A DNA stretch of 64,000 bases. Origin: Dermatemys mawii. Its lineage: Eukaryota; Chordata; Testudines; Dermatemydidae. The translations under genes and the position numbers were made by a program. The notes below the pieces were generated by a model. It did no database searches. It worked only from the letters and a program-made list of their open reading frames with translations, and had not been told where the DNA came from. The stretch covers positions 14,500,506 to 14,564,505 of the forward strand of contig ML677365.1 in NCBI GenBank assembly GCA_007922305.1, given 5' to 3'. This document shows positions 11,801 to 26,800 of this stretch, in pieces; the first letter of the stretch is position 1, and every line of letters begins with the position of its first letter.

Positions 11801-14800
11801 CTGATATTAAAATATGAGTTGTGTGCTTTTATTTGTAGAACAAAAAAACCTTATTATTAAGGGTTTTTTTATGTTGTGCTTTTATCCAAAACACTTTACA
11901 ATAGTTAGCTTAATGGTACAAACAACAAGCGGAAAGATCATTAAGTGATAAGCAAGACACTCAGCAATTTTCATGTGGTTCACGGAAAAAAAAAGTTTTA
12001 GACCCACTGGACTATATGATTAGACACATAAATCAGTCACACATTTTTATTATAATTACCATCTCATCTGTAGTCACAAACAGGATTATATTGTTTAGGG
12101 TGCATTTCAAAAAGTCATTTAAAATATGTATTATATATTAACATTTTAACAAGTATTTTAAGCTAGAATCTTTTATGGTTCATATTTCATATTTGCCATT
12201 ATAAAAAAATAGAAGCCCAGACCTCATCATAAAGTACATTAATTCAGAAAAGTGAAGTCAGTGAGCCAAACAGAATTTCATTGGAGTTTGCCTGAATAAA
12301 AAGTGACTAGATATACTATAGTATAATAATGGATGTATATTACTTTTATCTTGCATCAAACACATAATACAAGCAACATGCATCTTGGTCTATAAACACA
12401 CCTTTATTCTAGAAATAAAGAGTTACTTGTCTTTACCTTAGCTATGGCATTTTCTGGTTCAACATGTAATACTTTGGCCAAATCCTCTATAGCTGCCTCG
12501 TAATTCTGTAGATGCTTGTATACAGTAGCACGGCGCATAAGAGCTACAAATTAACAAAGAATATACTATTTATATTGTATTGTTCTAAATTATACTGCAG
12601 AATACAATTAATTCACATTTAATCAGCGAAAGTACAATGTGAAGTACAAAACAATTCCACATTAAATTTCATAAAGCCTTGCATCTACCTCATAATGGCT
12701 ATGTATTAAGTTACTGATTGTTTTTTAAATCACATAACTTGATATGACATACTCTATGTTTATATGGTGATACATGAACTATCATTCCACTTGATAATTT
12801 TCCAGTCTGTCCCACTCTCTCCATGTAAGTTTAGTTAGCTATTTACAAATACTTACCTCAGTAAGAAAGCATGCACTGAGCACCTTTCACTGCTGTTTTA
12901 ATGCAGTTGTTAAGCTTGTTAAAAGAAGTGCTTTTCTGTGAATATTAGGAGACCATGCATGTCACCAATATGATGCAATAATCATCATTTTGGAAGCATG
13001 ATCTTCCCAAACATCATCAACCTATTATCGCTTCAGCCCAGTCTTAGAATCTTGGACCAAAGATGTGCAGGACAAACTCACACAAATCCTCAACCTGCCA
13101 TTTAAACTATATAAGCAGAGCTAATCTGGGACTATTTTTCCCCACATTTGAGATCTGACAGCTGAAGTCAAAGGACTTGATTTCAATGGATGATAAACCA
13201 GGCCCGTGTTCCTCCCCAACCCTGCACCCCGGAAAAAAGACTTTTCTCTAGAAATAAAATTCTGATAAATGCTAGTTTACATTTCACCTTTTAGATTGCC
13301 AGGCTCCAAATCTAACACTTTCTCACAATCCTGACAAGCATTATGCCAGTTTTCAAGTTTGATTTCTGCTTGAGCTCTGTTATTATATGCTGCCACAGTG
13401 GGCAATACTGATATGCTCCTGAAAAAGACAAGACAAAGTGAGCTGTATGCTAGAAAGAAAACGAGAGTATACCTCATTAAAGTCAGTTTTAAATTGTAAA
13501 GAGTTATAATAAAATTAAAATCACTAAGCAATGCAATTTCAACCAGAGGACTGTGAAACAGTATGCAGGATAAATTTATTTTAAAATCATGGCAACACAG
13601 AATTGCACCAAAGCATGCTCTGTACAAAACTAGGATGACCAGACAGCAAATGTGAAAAATCGGGACAGAGATGGGGAGTAATAAGAGCTTATATAACAAA
13701 AAGACCCAAAAATTGGGACTGCCCCTATAAAATTAGGACATGTGGTCACCCTAGTACAAAAGTGATACATCTCTTAGAACAACTTAGAGAACTTTGAGGC
13801 TCCTCGTAAGGTAACTAAAATAAAACTTACTTTCTATTTTCAATTTTGAGTAGTAGGGCTGTGTATATGGTAGATAGGAGGAAGAAAGATTGATGTGCAG
13901 TATAATAGGTTATAATGACCTTATTCTATATAGCTGGACAGTAGTCACTTAAAATTGCTATCAATCCACTTTCAAAGACATTTTATTCAAATTTTATGAA
14001 TTTATAAACTTAAGCAAATAATAATTGCCATACTGAATCAGATCAGTAGTCCATTCAACATACTATCCTGTCTCTGACAGTAGCCAGATGTTTCAGATGA
14101 AGGTGGAAAAAAATAAAAACGAAACAAAACATTGTGATCAAATGTGGGGAAGTTTTTTCTAACCCTGCAAATTAACAGTTGACTCAGGCCCTGAAGAATG
14201 AGAGCTTATGTTCCTTCTTAAAAAAAAAAGAAATCTCATATGATGCAATTGTGGATGTTCTTAATATCCATATTATACCCCAAAAAACTACATTAAAAGA
14301 ACATTAAGGTTGCAAAGTCATGCACTCAAAAGATAGAAAACACGATAATTAAGGTTGCCTGTATGTCCTCTTTTTTGTATGCATTATGATAACCACTTTA
14401 ATTATGTGATTATACACTATTTTTGCCTCATTCAGTGCAAAGGATGAATGATGCTCACCGAATGGGTATCTAGACAATATTTATTTTTATCCTCATCATT
14501 TCATGTGTAGCCCCATCCTTTATTTATTCCACACCATTCTGCAATGAATACAGAATTAATTTCCTCATAGGCTTTTCTGTGAGATCATAGCATCTTAATG
14601 TTTTATGTAATATATTAATGGATTTCTCTTCACAACACCCTTGTGAGATGAGGTAGTATTATCCAAATTTTACACATAATTTCTGTGCCTCAGTTCCCTA
14701 AGACCAAAATGTCCATACATTTTTGATGTCCAATTTAGGAAGCCTAGGGCCTGACTTTTTTTAATTGCTTACCATTTATTAGCACATTACATGTTCAAAG

Positions 14801-17800
14801 CAGAATTCCCACTGACTTCAGTTGCATCAGTGAGTGCTCAGGATTTCCACAAATGAGAACTGGATGTTGCAATTTGCATATCCACAAAATGAGGAACACA
14901 CAGTGGCCACCCGTGAAAAGTTTGGTTTACAGACTTGCTCAGCATCACACACAAAATTTGTGGCAGAGGCAAGGAGAAAATCCAGTTCTCCAGAGTACCA
15001 TTCAACTGCTTTAATCACAAGACTATCTTATCTTCCTGCAGTTCCCCACCACACATCTTCCAACTTTTGTAATAAACGAGGCAGGAGGCCTACAAACAAT
15101 GACTCTTCCATTCACTACACAACATGATTCATTTTCAGAGCATAATTTATCCTGGGCACTTGAGGAAGAGATCCTGTGGAAACCCAACATTACTTTGTAT
15201 CTCAATCTTAATATATTTCCATTCTTGACCACTTAAGATCACGTAGAAGATGTTCTAATGGAGCTGTCCACGATAATGTTTTGTCATTTTCCTAAGCAGT
15301 TAATATTTACATTAGAACCCAACAGTGTATTACTAGCTGAAATTATTCCTGCCAATACATAATAGGTTGCACTTAACAATGAATTGCATTTGGCTCCATG
15401 CAGCTCATCTACCTACTTGTGTGGGGTCTGTCTGGAGTCTCCTCTAGTCTTGAATAACCTAAATAATTTTGTATCACCTGCATATTTTGCCACCTCACTC
15501 TTCACCCATTTTTCCTGGTCACTTATACATCATTAAGGACATGCAGAATGATGATACACCCCAATGTAAAATCTTTTGCCAAATTACAAAGTTGATCATC
15601 TGTTGCTTCAACAAGAAAGGCACTGAACTAGATTGATATATACATAATATTAATTAACAATTACAAGTTTTAAATAATGGTTCACATGGCATTAACTCAC
15701 CGAGTGTAGTATGTCACTGCCTCTTTATAATCCCCAATGGCAAAGGCTTCATTACCTTTTTCTTTTTCACGATTAGCAATAAAATTTCTCTCTCTCTTAG
15801 TCATACCTAGAACATAACTTTAGATATAAAAATAGCTAACTATTAACATGTAAAATATGACATTTTAACATGGAAGTATTTTAATTTCATTATATAGTGT
15901 ACATTGGTTTGAAAAGTGTGAAAACCCCTGAAACAAAAAAACAAAAAAAAAAAGGAAACTTTGTCAGTATCTGTATATTTCAGGATAGAAGATTTTATGT
16001 TCAACTGATTAGAGCACATTTTTCAAGACTCTGCTCAGTGGAAAATTTGTACTGAAATTTTCTAGGATGAATAGAGTTCAAGGGCAGACAAAATTTAGTA
16101 TGCATTAGAAAGGTAATACTTGAAAAATCTGTGCCTCTTGGTAGCATTTGAAACAAGACTTACGACCCTTGCCATCTTTCCATGCTACCAATAAATTCTT
16201 AGTTTCTTAAACTAGAGTTTAAATAAATAAAGTGAGCATTGGGATGCCCTGTCACAAGTTCTCTTTGTATATACTTGTCCATAAGCTGAAATTTTTAGTA
16301 GAAAAGGGAAGCAAAAGTAAAGGGGTCAGCTTATAAACAGGTATAGAGAGGGAGAGGTGGGATACAGCCCCTATCCCCAACAGAGGGGGCAAGGAGAGGC
16401 AGCACAGCTAGCAGAGCCAGAAGGAAAGAGTCTCTCCGCTTCTGGCCATGCTGCTCTCTCCTCAGCCTCCAAAGCAGCTGCAGCTTCGGGGCTGGCAAGC
16501 TGTGGCCACGCTGCGCAGCCCTGCCCATCGGAGCAGTCTGCGGCCGTGCAGCACCAGCCTCCCGGTGCAGCTCCACCCTCCCATGGCCATCCTCCCCTGG
16601 CCCATTCCAGGTAAGGTGGGAAGGGAAGAGGATGGGGAGAGTGTGGGAGTCCTGAGCTAGGGGTGTTGTCATGTGGGGGGTGGTCACAGGGATTACTCTC
16701 CTGACCTGCAGCTTCTTCCCTCTCCCTCAAATTTCTCCACCAGTTGCTGTTCCAGCCCATCAGGGTAAGCAGCTGGTGGGCCAAGACACTTTGTTTACTT
16801 AGGTTTATCTCGTGCCTGCAGACACTCGAGGTAAACAAACTATCTCAGCCCACCAGCAGCTTATCCTGATGGCCCAGGAGCCAAAGTCTTCCAATTCCTG
16901 AATTATAGGGTCAGCTTATGAACAGGTCATAAAAATTTTCAATTTTTACTTATCCATCTTGGGGGGTCGGCTTATAAATGAACCGGCTTATGATCGAATA
17001 TATACAGTACATTACATATAATCAGCAGGAAACAATGGGCTTAGTGTCTTTGCAATTTTCTTTCATTATGAATTATTAAACACACAGTATAATACATACA
17101 AAACATTAAACTTATTTTTAGGCTATTTCTATTTCAAATAGTCTTCTTTACCAAAAAAGAATGTGCTATCACTTTGATAAACTATGTAGAAAAACGTTTT
17201 CAGCTGAACTATTGATTTTTCTGCAGTTGTAGTAGAAGCTAGCATGCTTGGAATAACCACCACTAACACTCCAGAAGGATCATTTGTTTTGGCTAAAACC
17301 CGTTTTCCACTTTGCTAGGACAAGCTTCTATCATCTGGCCATCTGAGGAAATGGATCAACATGTTGAAAGGTGATGGGAAGCCAAGTCATCAGAGGAAGG
17401 AAGCTGGATGGTTGAAACAGAGAACAAAGTTCTCAGCAGACCAATTCAGGGTTGATCCAAGCAAGCCTTAAGCTTCACATTAACTTGCAACCATTAATAG
17501 ACAGTAAGCAGAACTAGACTCTCTCACTATTGCATGGTAGGCAATAAAACAGCACGTATGTACTGTCCCCAATTATTTTTATTCAGATAATTTAAAGACA
17601 ACTGTAGTTTCAACACTCTTTGAAACCACACTTACAAAAACCTTAATACCTTTAAACCACACACACACACACACACACACAGCATACCAACATGCATAAG
17701 CAATGCTACAACAAGAAAAATAAAGATCTGTTTCAAGCTTCCACTAGTTTGTTTTTTATAAACAGTAGAGGAAAGTGATTTTAAGCTCTATGAGAATATC

Positions 17801-20800
17801 ATAAATATGCCATGATACACTTTATATTTTGTTTACAATAGGACAAATCAATCTTGAAGTTGTATTTTTTTCCAGCATCCCCAGGCCCTATTTATTTCAT
17901 AAGCTTATATTTAAAGCAAATCTTTTTCAATAAGCATTATTAGAAGGCATATCACAATTTCTGCAAAATGGCCATTTTCTGGGATGACTTAGTAAGAACA
18001 TGGTTTGCTTTTATTTTCTCTGATGGTTGAAAAAAGCAAGGAGGATATATACAGCAAAAGTACATTTTTCCTCTACATTTCTTCAATTTGCATGAACATT
18101 CTACTGAGCAATGTTAATTCTATATCTAATTTTAAAAAAAGACAATTTTGATACTAAGTTATCATTTACCTGTTGTCTCTATTTTCTTTTCAATTACAGG
18201 TAAATTTGAACTAATTTTGAAGCATGCTTTTGAATTATTTTCTTCACAGACCTCATCAACTTTAGAACACTCCTTTTCCACATCAAACCTTAAAGTAAAA
18301 AAATACATAAATCTATATTACATACACACAGTAAAATGCAGCAAAACAAGATTTCTTTATCCATAAAACAACATACTACATTTCAGATATAAACTAAATT
18401 GGGTACAAGGAGTCTGTCGATCTGTTCAACAATCCAGAATTATTCAGGGAGAAACACAATATTTTAAACAATTTCTATTTCCTTTATGTGTGTCTTCTTC
18501 CATGCTGTCCACTACAAATACTCTTCAAACCCAGTACAGCATTCTAAGAATCAGGCAGAAGTCAAGAAACTATGTTTTAAAGGGCCAACCCTAAAAGATA
18601 CCAAGCATTTGTAACTCCTTTTGAAGACAACTTGGAGTTGCAGGTACTTTGCACTTCTCAGGAACAGACATACAGTGATTAAATACTGGAAATGGAAGAC
18701 CAAAGGGAAAAAACGGTTAACTATCTTTTTGTAACTGTTGTTCATGTCTATTCCATTTCAGGTGTGTGCGCACTCACATGCACAGTTGTTGGAGATTTCT
18801 GGCTTAGCAGCATCCGTAGAGCCAGCTGTGGTGTCCTCTAGAATGGTGCTCCCATGTGGCAATACATCAAACGCCGCTGGCCCTGCACCCTCTCAGTTCC
18901 TTCTTGCCAGCAACTCCGACAGAGAGGTAGGAGGCCGGGAAATGGTATAGACTTGAGCAACACATCTCAAAGAACAGTTAGTTACAAAAAGGTAGGTAAT
19001 CATTTTTTCTTCTTCACATGCTTGCTCATGTCAATTCCATTTTAGGTGACTCACAAGCAGAACCCACAGAGGTGGGCTCGGAGTTCCCAGCTTAGTGGCT
19101 TGCAGTACTGCCCTACTGAACCCAGCATTGTTCCGGGCCTGCTGGGTCAGTGCATAGTGGAATGGAAAGGTATGGACAGACATCCAAGTGGCCACTTTAC
19201 AGATGTCCTGGATAGGCACATGGGCCAGAAAGGCTGCCGAAGAGACCTGCACCCTGGTAGGGTGGGTGGTGATGATTGCTGGGTGTGGCACCTTCACTTG
19301 GTCACAGCAGACATGAATGCAGGCAATGATACAAGAAGAAATTCTTTGAGTAGATACAGGGTAACCTTTCACACTGTCAGTCACAGCAACGAATAATTGC
19401 GTTGACTTGATGGGACCAAGCCATTCCATAATATAAAAGGCCAGAGCCCTCCTGACATCCAGGGCATGTAGCCTAAGCTCCTCCTCCTACAACTTATGCG
19501 GCTTCAGAAAGAAGACTAGTAAGTAAATGTCCTGGCTCAAATGAAACTGAGAGACTATCTTGGGAAAAAAAGCAAGATGTGGTCTTAGCTGGACCTCGTC
19601 CTTGCAGAAGACCGTGTACAGTGGCTCCAAGGTGAGTGCCCGAATCTCAGTTATTTGGCAGGCCATCACCGCAACCAGGAATGCAACCTTCCAAGAAAGG
19701 ACAAGGAGAGAGCAGAAAGCCAGAGGCTCGAAGGGAGGGTCCGTGAGCTGTGACAGCACCAGATTCAAGTCCCATGGTGGGATGGGATCCCTGACTTGTG
19801 TGTAGAGACACTCTAGGCCATTAAGGAATCTGGCCATGATATCATGAGCAAAAACAAACTTGCCCTCGAACAGCAAGTGGAAGGCTGAGATGGCCACTAA
19901 ATGGACCTTGACTGATGAAGACACGCCCTGGATCTTAAGATGCAGGGGACAGTCCAGAATAAGCCGCAGTGAAGTCTGCTCAGGACGAACACCTTTGTCT
20001 GCTGATGAACTGTTTCCACATGGCCAGGTATGTCACTCTGTTGGAGGGCTTCCAACTTCCCAACAGGACGTGTTAAACATCAGCTGAGCACTGCTGCTCC
20101 TCGACATTTAGCCACACAGCAGTTAGGGCCTCAGCTGTAACGCCACCAGACTGTGATGCAAAAGACTGCTGTGATTCTCAGACAATAGGTTTGACCTGAG
20201 CGGTAGCTTGAACAGGGTTGCCACTGAGAGGAACAGCACAGTGCTGAACCAGTGTTGGCATGACCACATCAGCACTATTAGGATGATTCTTGCCCTGTCC
20301 TGTTTGATCTTTGTAAAGATCCTGGGTAGCACCACCACCAGAGAGAAGGCATATATCAAAATCCCCAACCACAAGGGCAAAAAGGGATCCTCCATCCATG
20401 CCCCCAATCAAGCAGAAGACGTGGCATTTCTTGTTTTGCCAGGACGCGAACAGGTCCACCCAAGGAGTTCCCCACCTGTGAAAGATGGAACTGACCACCT
20501 CCGGATGAAGGGACCAGTCATGGCGAAACGAGAACACCCTATGGAGGCAATCTGCCAAAGCGTTCTTGGTCTCTGGAAGATGAGTGACTATAAGATAGAT
20601 GTTGTGCTGCAGACAGAAGTCCCAGAGACAGAGGGCTTCCTGGCAGAGGGCAGACAACCTGGCTCTATCCTGCCTGCTGACATAGAAGAACGTAGCCATG
20701 TTGTCCGTCAGGACCTGAACGACCCTGTCTTGAACCTGAGGTAGAAAGGGTTTGCAGGCTAGTGTAGCCATCCTGAGCTCCCTGATATTGATATTCAGGG

Positions 20801-23800
20801 AATGATCGCAACTGGACCAACGATCTCGAGAGCTGAAAACGCCCAGGTGAGCTCCCCACCCCAGATCCGAGGCATTGGAGACCATGGTCACTGATGATAC
20901 TGGGGCCGCGAGGAGAATGCCTTCCAGCATTGACATGGGATCCTGCCACTACAGGAAAGATGACAGTATGCTGTCTGGAATCCAGATTACCTGGTCCATG
21001 CTGTGCCAAGTGGGGACACAGACCGACACCAGCCATACCTGAAGGGGATCTGAGGTGGAGTTGTAGATGCCGGACTACACATACTGCCAGGTAGCTCAAC
21101 AATCTCAGTAATTTAATCTGATATGCTGCTGCATGCGAGTATCACTCCAGAGGGCACAGCCGGACCTACAGATACCACAAAGGCAGAAATCTCCGACAAC
21201 TGGGCATGTGGACACACGCACACCTAAAATGGAATTGACATGAGCAAGCACTCAAAGAAGAAACAATCTTTCAACCATCACTCCACAACTGCTTTTCAGG
21301 GGCTTTTTCCAAAGATCTTCCATTAATTAATTTCAAGTAAATGTTTCTGTTGTAACACAATCCAACAAAAGAAAAGAAATGCAGTCAGAACCAAGTCATT
21401 CACTACCTACAAACAATAAAGACCATTCTAATTATAGCTGAATGGGAAACAAAATTTTCCATTTTGCAAGAATTTTCAAGATTTCAAAACTTATTGTCCC
21501 AACTCAAGTCAATCTTGACAAATTTTTTGAACGAAAAATTTAAAATATTCAAATCAGGTCAATCAAAAGGTTTCATTTTCACTTTGACCTTTTATAAAAG
21601 GTTTACCTTAAATTACCTAAAATTTCAAACTGAAAAGTCCTTTCAAAATGAAAAACAACTTTTAAATTTAGAAAATGTCAAAATGAGATTTTGACCATTC
21701 GAATCTATTATTTTCTAAATGTTTTCAGAATGAGAAATTCATGAAATCAAGCTCTTTCCCACAAACACTTTTGGTTTCTATGAATTGGCACTTTCTGAGG
21801 AAAAAAAAGCTTTGTTGAAAAACTTCCAACCAGCTCTAAAGTTAATTGATTTTCTATATGCCCAATCAAATTCAAGGATTCAAAGACAGACCAGATAAGT
21901 AAACCTGCAATAAATATAAAAGATATTACGCTGAAGTATTATAATACATCTTGTATTTTTCACAGCAAAAAATATAACAGATTCTTTCTAGCGTGTAGGT
22001 CAACAAGTAAAATAAAAATCACCCACTCCATTTATTCTTATGCAGGTTAATCTGTCCCAGGTTATCTGAAACTTAAATTGATTGACAAATAATTTTCCCA
22101 CTGATTGGCAAGAGACAAGACAGACAGGAGAGTGAATTTCTCTCAAAATTCTCTCTTGGCATCATATTTTCTAGATCATATGTAAACATTAAGGCCCTAT
22201 TTTCGTAAACACTTATGCATATAAGTATGTTTTGTAAGATTAGAACCTTATAGAATGGTCAGATACTGTATAAGGCCCTGCTCCTGCAACTGACTGTGTG
22301 AGGGCAAATTGTTGTGCCTGCACCAAGTCCAAGTCTTTGAAGTTAATGGAGTTCAGTGCAGGAGCAGAATTCCACCTGCTTGGTGTTTTAATGCTGAAAT
22401 AGGACCTAATGCACACAACCACCACATTGGGGAACATAAAATAAGTATCAACTGTTTTGTTTTTAAAGTTAAGGTAAAAATCACATATTAAATTTCCTTA
22501 CTTGTTTTATTAATATCTCCTTAGACTTTAAAGTCTTGTTGATTAAAAATAAAACTTGAAAAATTAAATTACTTATTATCTATGTTGTCTGTTTACTTTC
22601 TGGCCTATATATTTAGCTTGAACAAATAAAATGGACTTTGCAGCTTCACCTTTTGTTCTGAAGTACTGGTTCCATGCTACACTTTGTTGTAAAGGGAATG
22701 TTTATATTAAAATAAAAGCAAGTCTCACCTGTATTTTTACAGTTTCATGAAATATATTATTAGGTGCATGAAACATGTTTCTCTTTTAAAAAAAAAATCT
22801 AAATTATCACACATTACCTAGTAGTGTTCTATTACAAAAATAAAGTAAAAAAAAAAATCAATACAAAATTAAAAGATGATGATGTAACATACTTGTCCCA
22901 TTCCCTGTAATCTCGTGGTATATTTTTCTTCTTTCTTTCTTTATTTTCTTTGTTCTAAAACAAAAAGAAAGAGGCTGAGAATTCATTGTTTAACAAATTC
23001 CCTGAGTGGCAGTTTCGTTTTTTGTTCCCATAGTTATTCTCATCTGGGGTCAACACTATTCATGACTGGTCTCCAGCATATAGCTGTTTTCAAACTTTAC
23101 TTGTTGTCAAGACCTTCCTAGTTTTGACTTTTGTTTTAAGGGAAATCTGTTAGCTATTTGATATACAAGATTCCAACACTATACATTCATTCATGTATCA
23201 GTCATCAGGTTTCTTTTCAACCTAGAAATCCTAAACTTCAAACTTAAGGACACAGCACCCCGAATCACATGGTGAAACCCAAAGAAAGAAAACTCAGTGA
23301 GGTTTCACTTGTGCAGTTATCGTTCCAGCATGAGAAGATGGAAACAGGGTTTGCCCTCTTATGGAATGAACCAGAGACCCACCCCCAAAAACCTAAGAGC
23401 CCTCAATAGACAGGTCCTCATGCTCTTGGGAACCTAGCTCCCACATAAAGAATTGCTGCCTCAATAGAAACACAATATTAGGGACACTTCAGCTGCTGAT
23501 ACCCAAGAACCTGCCTTCACCTTAACTTTCTTCTGGTAACTGTACTGAACATAGGGAAACAATTCAGAATCACTGTCCTGTACATACCCTATTTGAACTG
23601 GGCAGAAAACAGTTTTCCTTTCCTATACACATTTTTTAAATTTCAGAAATTTTCCCTTTCTGCATTGGAACAAACCTGAAACCTTTCAAAGTTTTTCCCA
23701 ACAAAAGTGAGAGAGACCTAGCCTGAAACAGACAGATCAGAGACTCGAACCTGGGTTTCCCGAACCCCAGGTATCCTAACCACTGGGCTACCAGTTAGTC

Positions 23801-26800
23801 ATATTAGCTATTGAGCTGTCTCTCATTTTGACCAGAAATTCCATCCTCAGCCTGAAAAACCTTCCCTATTAAAATTGCCTCAAAACTGGTTCATTTCCAT
23901 GGAAAGTTTCCATTTAATGAACTGGCATTTAAAGATATATGTGATCAATATGATTGTAATCATTAACTAGTTTTGTTAATGCAGCTGCATTCTCAGACAA
24001 TGAATCAACTTAGCAATCACTTTAAGAGCCCTTATATACAAAAGATACAAATCAGAAGTTCAAATACTGTTAACACGTAAGGGTTTAGAGCTAGTTGGGT
24101 CTATCAGTGCTCCAAAATTCTGCATGCTGGGTGGGAATTAGATAGGATTATTTATGATACCACCACAGGATTCAAACATCTCATTGGCAACTCATATATT
24201 TCTATCAATCCATTCTACAGTATTGCATTTTGTAGGGAACTATTTTAAATATTATTTAATGTGTATCTTTTGTGAATATTTGTTAAATAGGTCTTATAAT
24301 TATATTAGGAAGGTGATGGTCTCTAAAAAAGCACTGGAAATAATTTGGGGTATAAAAAGTGAAGAGGTGGAGTACTGTACTAAAGAGATGGTTTTGTTTT
24401 AATTTTGATCCCTTTCAAGCATGGGCATTGCCTCCCCAAACTGCAATCCTCAGGCAACACTGGGGTGGGGCCAGATTTCTGCCTTCCATTTGGTACTGCT
24501 CCCTCCCCAAGTCCCACCACGACAACCAGAGCCCCTTAGCGGGGCACAGAAGAATAGCCTCTAGCTATACCCCTGACTGAACCCTGAGTAGTTTTCAAGT
24601 TTATGAGCTGACCACCTCCCTCCCACTTTGAATTACAATTTTTGGTCATCCCCTCTCCCAAACCCAGACAGACTGGGTGACCTGATGAGATGAGTCAGGG
24701 GACAGAGGGAGTAATCCCTCCCTGGGCCCTGCCACGCAGAGCTGATCTGAGCCCCATGGGACCCTGCCTCCCCATACATACAAGTGAAACTACGCCAGGG
24801 GTGGGCAAACTTTTTGTCCCGAGGGCCACATCAGGTTTGCGAAATTATATCGAGGGCCGGATAGGAAAGGCCCTGCCCCCCATCTAGCCCCTTCCCACTT
24901 CCCACCCCCTGAGAATCCCTAACCCATCCAACCCCACACTTCTCCCCTAACTGCCTAACTTCCATAGACCCCTAACCACCCCCTAGGATCTCACCCCCTA
25001 TCCAATTCCCTTGCTCCCTGTCCCGACTGGCCCAACCCCTATCCACCTTCCCACCCCCTAACCACCACCCCAGAACCCCACCCCCATCCAACCCACCATG
25101 CTCCCTGACTGCCCTCTCCAAAGCCCCCCGCTTTGCCCACAGGCACGGCTCCGGGGGAGGAGGGGGGCCCACGGCCCCGCAGAGTGGCCAAGCTGCGTGA
25201 CTCCGGGGGAGGGGCCAGTGGAAGCTTCCCCGGCCGCGGGCCAGATGGGACGGTCTCGCGGGCCAGATGTGGCCCGCGGGCCGTAGTTTGCCCACCCTTG
25301 AACTACGCCTATGCTTTCTAGGAAGACTGTACTAAGCTCACTGATATACGACTGGTTACAATAAACAATCAAGGCAGGCTCAATTAACACATTATTTATG
25401 TATAAAGGCATACATATCTCAGAAATAAAAACATGCATTTTCATTTGTTACACATTTAAAAAAAAAAAGAGAGATACCTGGCCACCATAAAGGCAGTCAT
25501 TTGAACCACGAATTGCTGGCAAATTGTCTAGTCTCTCATAGAGAGTTTCTGTTTTGGGAAATTGTATTTTATAATCATCTTCCTTCATTTCTGTCACCCA
25601 GCTCTGAAAAGAAACAGATAATTAGCTGCACCTCCAAATAGTAAAAGAGACCTCCTGATGATCTAATATAATATATGACCCTGTATATACCCAATTCAAT
25701 GAATGATATTGATGGATTTCAGTGGGAGTCATGTCTAGCACTCCTCTGTTGGTATGACAGTCATCCTAAACTGGGATTTGGGAAAGTAGTGGCAGGAACA
25801 AAGTTTTTTTAAAAAAATGTTTTTGACAAGAGCTTAGAGGATCCTCTTTGGGGAAATGGCAATAATTAATCAAAACCAGAAACAGTGTAAATGTGATTAG
25901 AACACAGACTAATATTTTTATGATTAAAAAATCCAGTAATAACTCAAAACATCAACCCATACACTGTTATTGTTAGGAATCCCTTTCCAAATCAACTCTT
26001 ACATGTTAAATCTCAAAATTTCATAAAATCTCTAACCAAAAATAAGGGAACTCAAAGCAATCATATTATTAAATTCAAAAAATTCCATAAGCACTTGATA
26101 CCTCAAAGGATCAACCCCAATATGACTCAGTTAGTAGCATACTCAACTCCAGTCCAGAAAAATCACAGGTTCATATTTCACATTAGGAGTTGCATCCAGT
26201 TGTGATTGCTGAGGTGCCAAACTAATAGAACTGCTGTCCTTAAGATGAAACATTAAAGCTAAAGGCTCTTTCACCTAAGTTCTCTCAACATTTTCAGCTA
26301 GATATGAAATTCTTCAGTTCCTAACCTAAAGTGTGGTGTAATGTTGCTGTGCCCCAACATAATCAGATGCTACATTTTTTTGGTTGAGAGTGATGTGTTT
26401 CCCTGAATATAGTTCGTAAATACTTTGTGATTCTTCTGAATCAAAGGTGGTACATAAATGTGTCATTATTTGTTGTGGCTGTTCAGATGGAAGTTAAAGA
26501 TTCAGAGGTCCTATTCAAATAAAAAGGATAATTAAGAGCAGGGATCTCAAACTCAAATCACCATGAGGGATACATGAGGACTAGTACATTGGCCCAAGGG
26601 CCACATCACTGGAACCTTTTCATATGACGATACAAAAGTATAGTCAAAAATGAAAAACATTGAAGAGTAATATAGCATGCTATTAAAATCAATACATTAA
26701 CTTTTTAAAAACTGTAATGCAAAAAGGTTTTAATAAACACCTGTAACTATTCCTTATATGGTCAGTAACACTGATGATGATCTACACTAACAGTCTATCA

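Larger units (their letters stand above)
18730..21270 (-). mobile_element. DIRS-type retrotransposon, internally deleted copy
   Basis: The inverted terminal repeats are at about 18732-18960 and 21100-21265. Both contain, in opposite orientation, a ttggagatttct- / -gtatccgtag block, and the flanking motif catgtcaattccattttagg appears near both ends. On the minus strand it keeps the tail of a reverse transcriptase, an RNase H domain (20936-20178) and a tyrosine recombinase (about 19924-19040). The gag and reverse transcriptase palm are missing. It lies in the SPAG1 intron between exons 4 and 5. Confidence 0.8.

Noticed and set aside
13277..13699. 140-codon minus-strand open frame read as one protein
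   Set aside because: Only its C-terminal third is SPAG1 exon 7; the rest is intron reading through an intact acceptor site.
16331..16838. Two overlapping minus-strand open frames (118 and 155 codons)
   Set aside because: They fall in the GC-rich filler of a mariner-like MITE and resemble no protein.
17657..17682. Possible regulatory repeat (AC)n
   Set aside because: A short ordinary microsatellite.
20208..20744. 178-codon plus-strand open frame
   Set aside because: It lies opposite the DIRS RNase H frame, whose motifs are clear; this strand shows none.
23740..23790. tRNA gene with A and B boxes
   Set aside because: The boxes are present but there is no cloverleaf or discriminator; it is better explained as a SINE.
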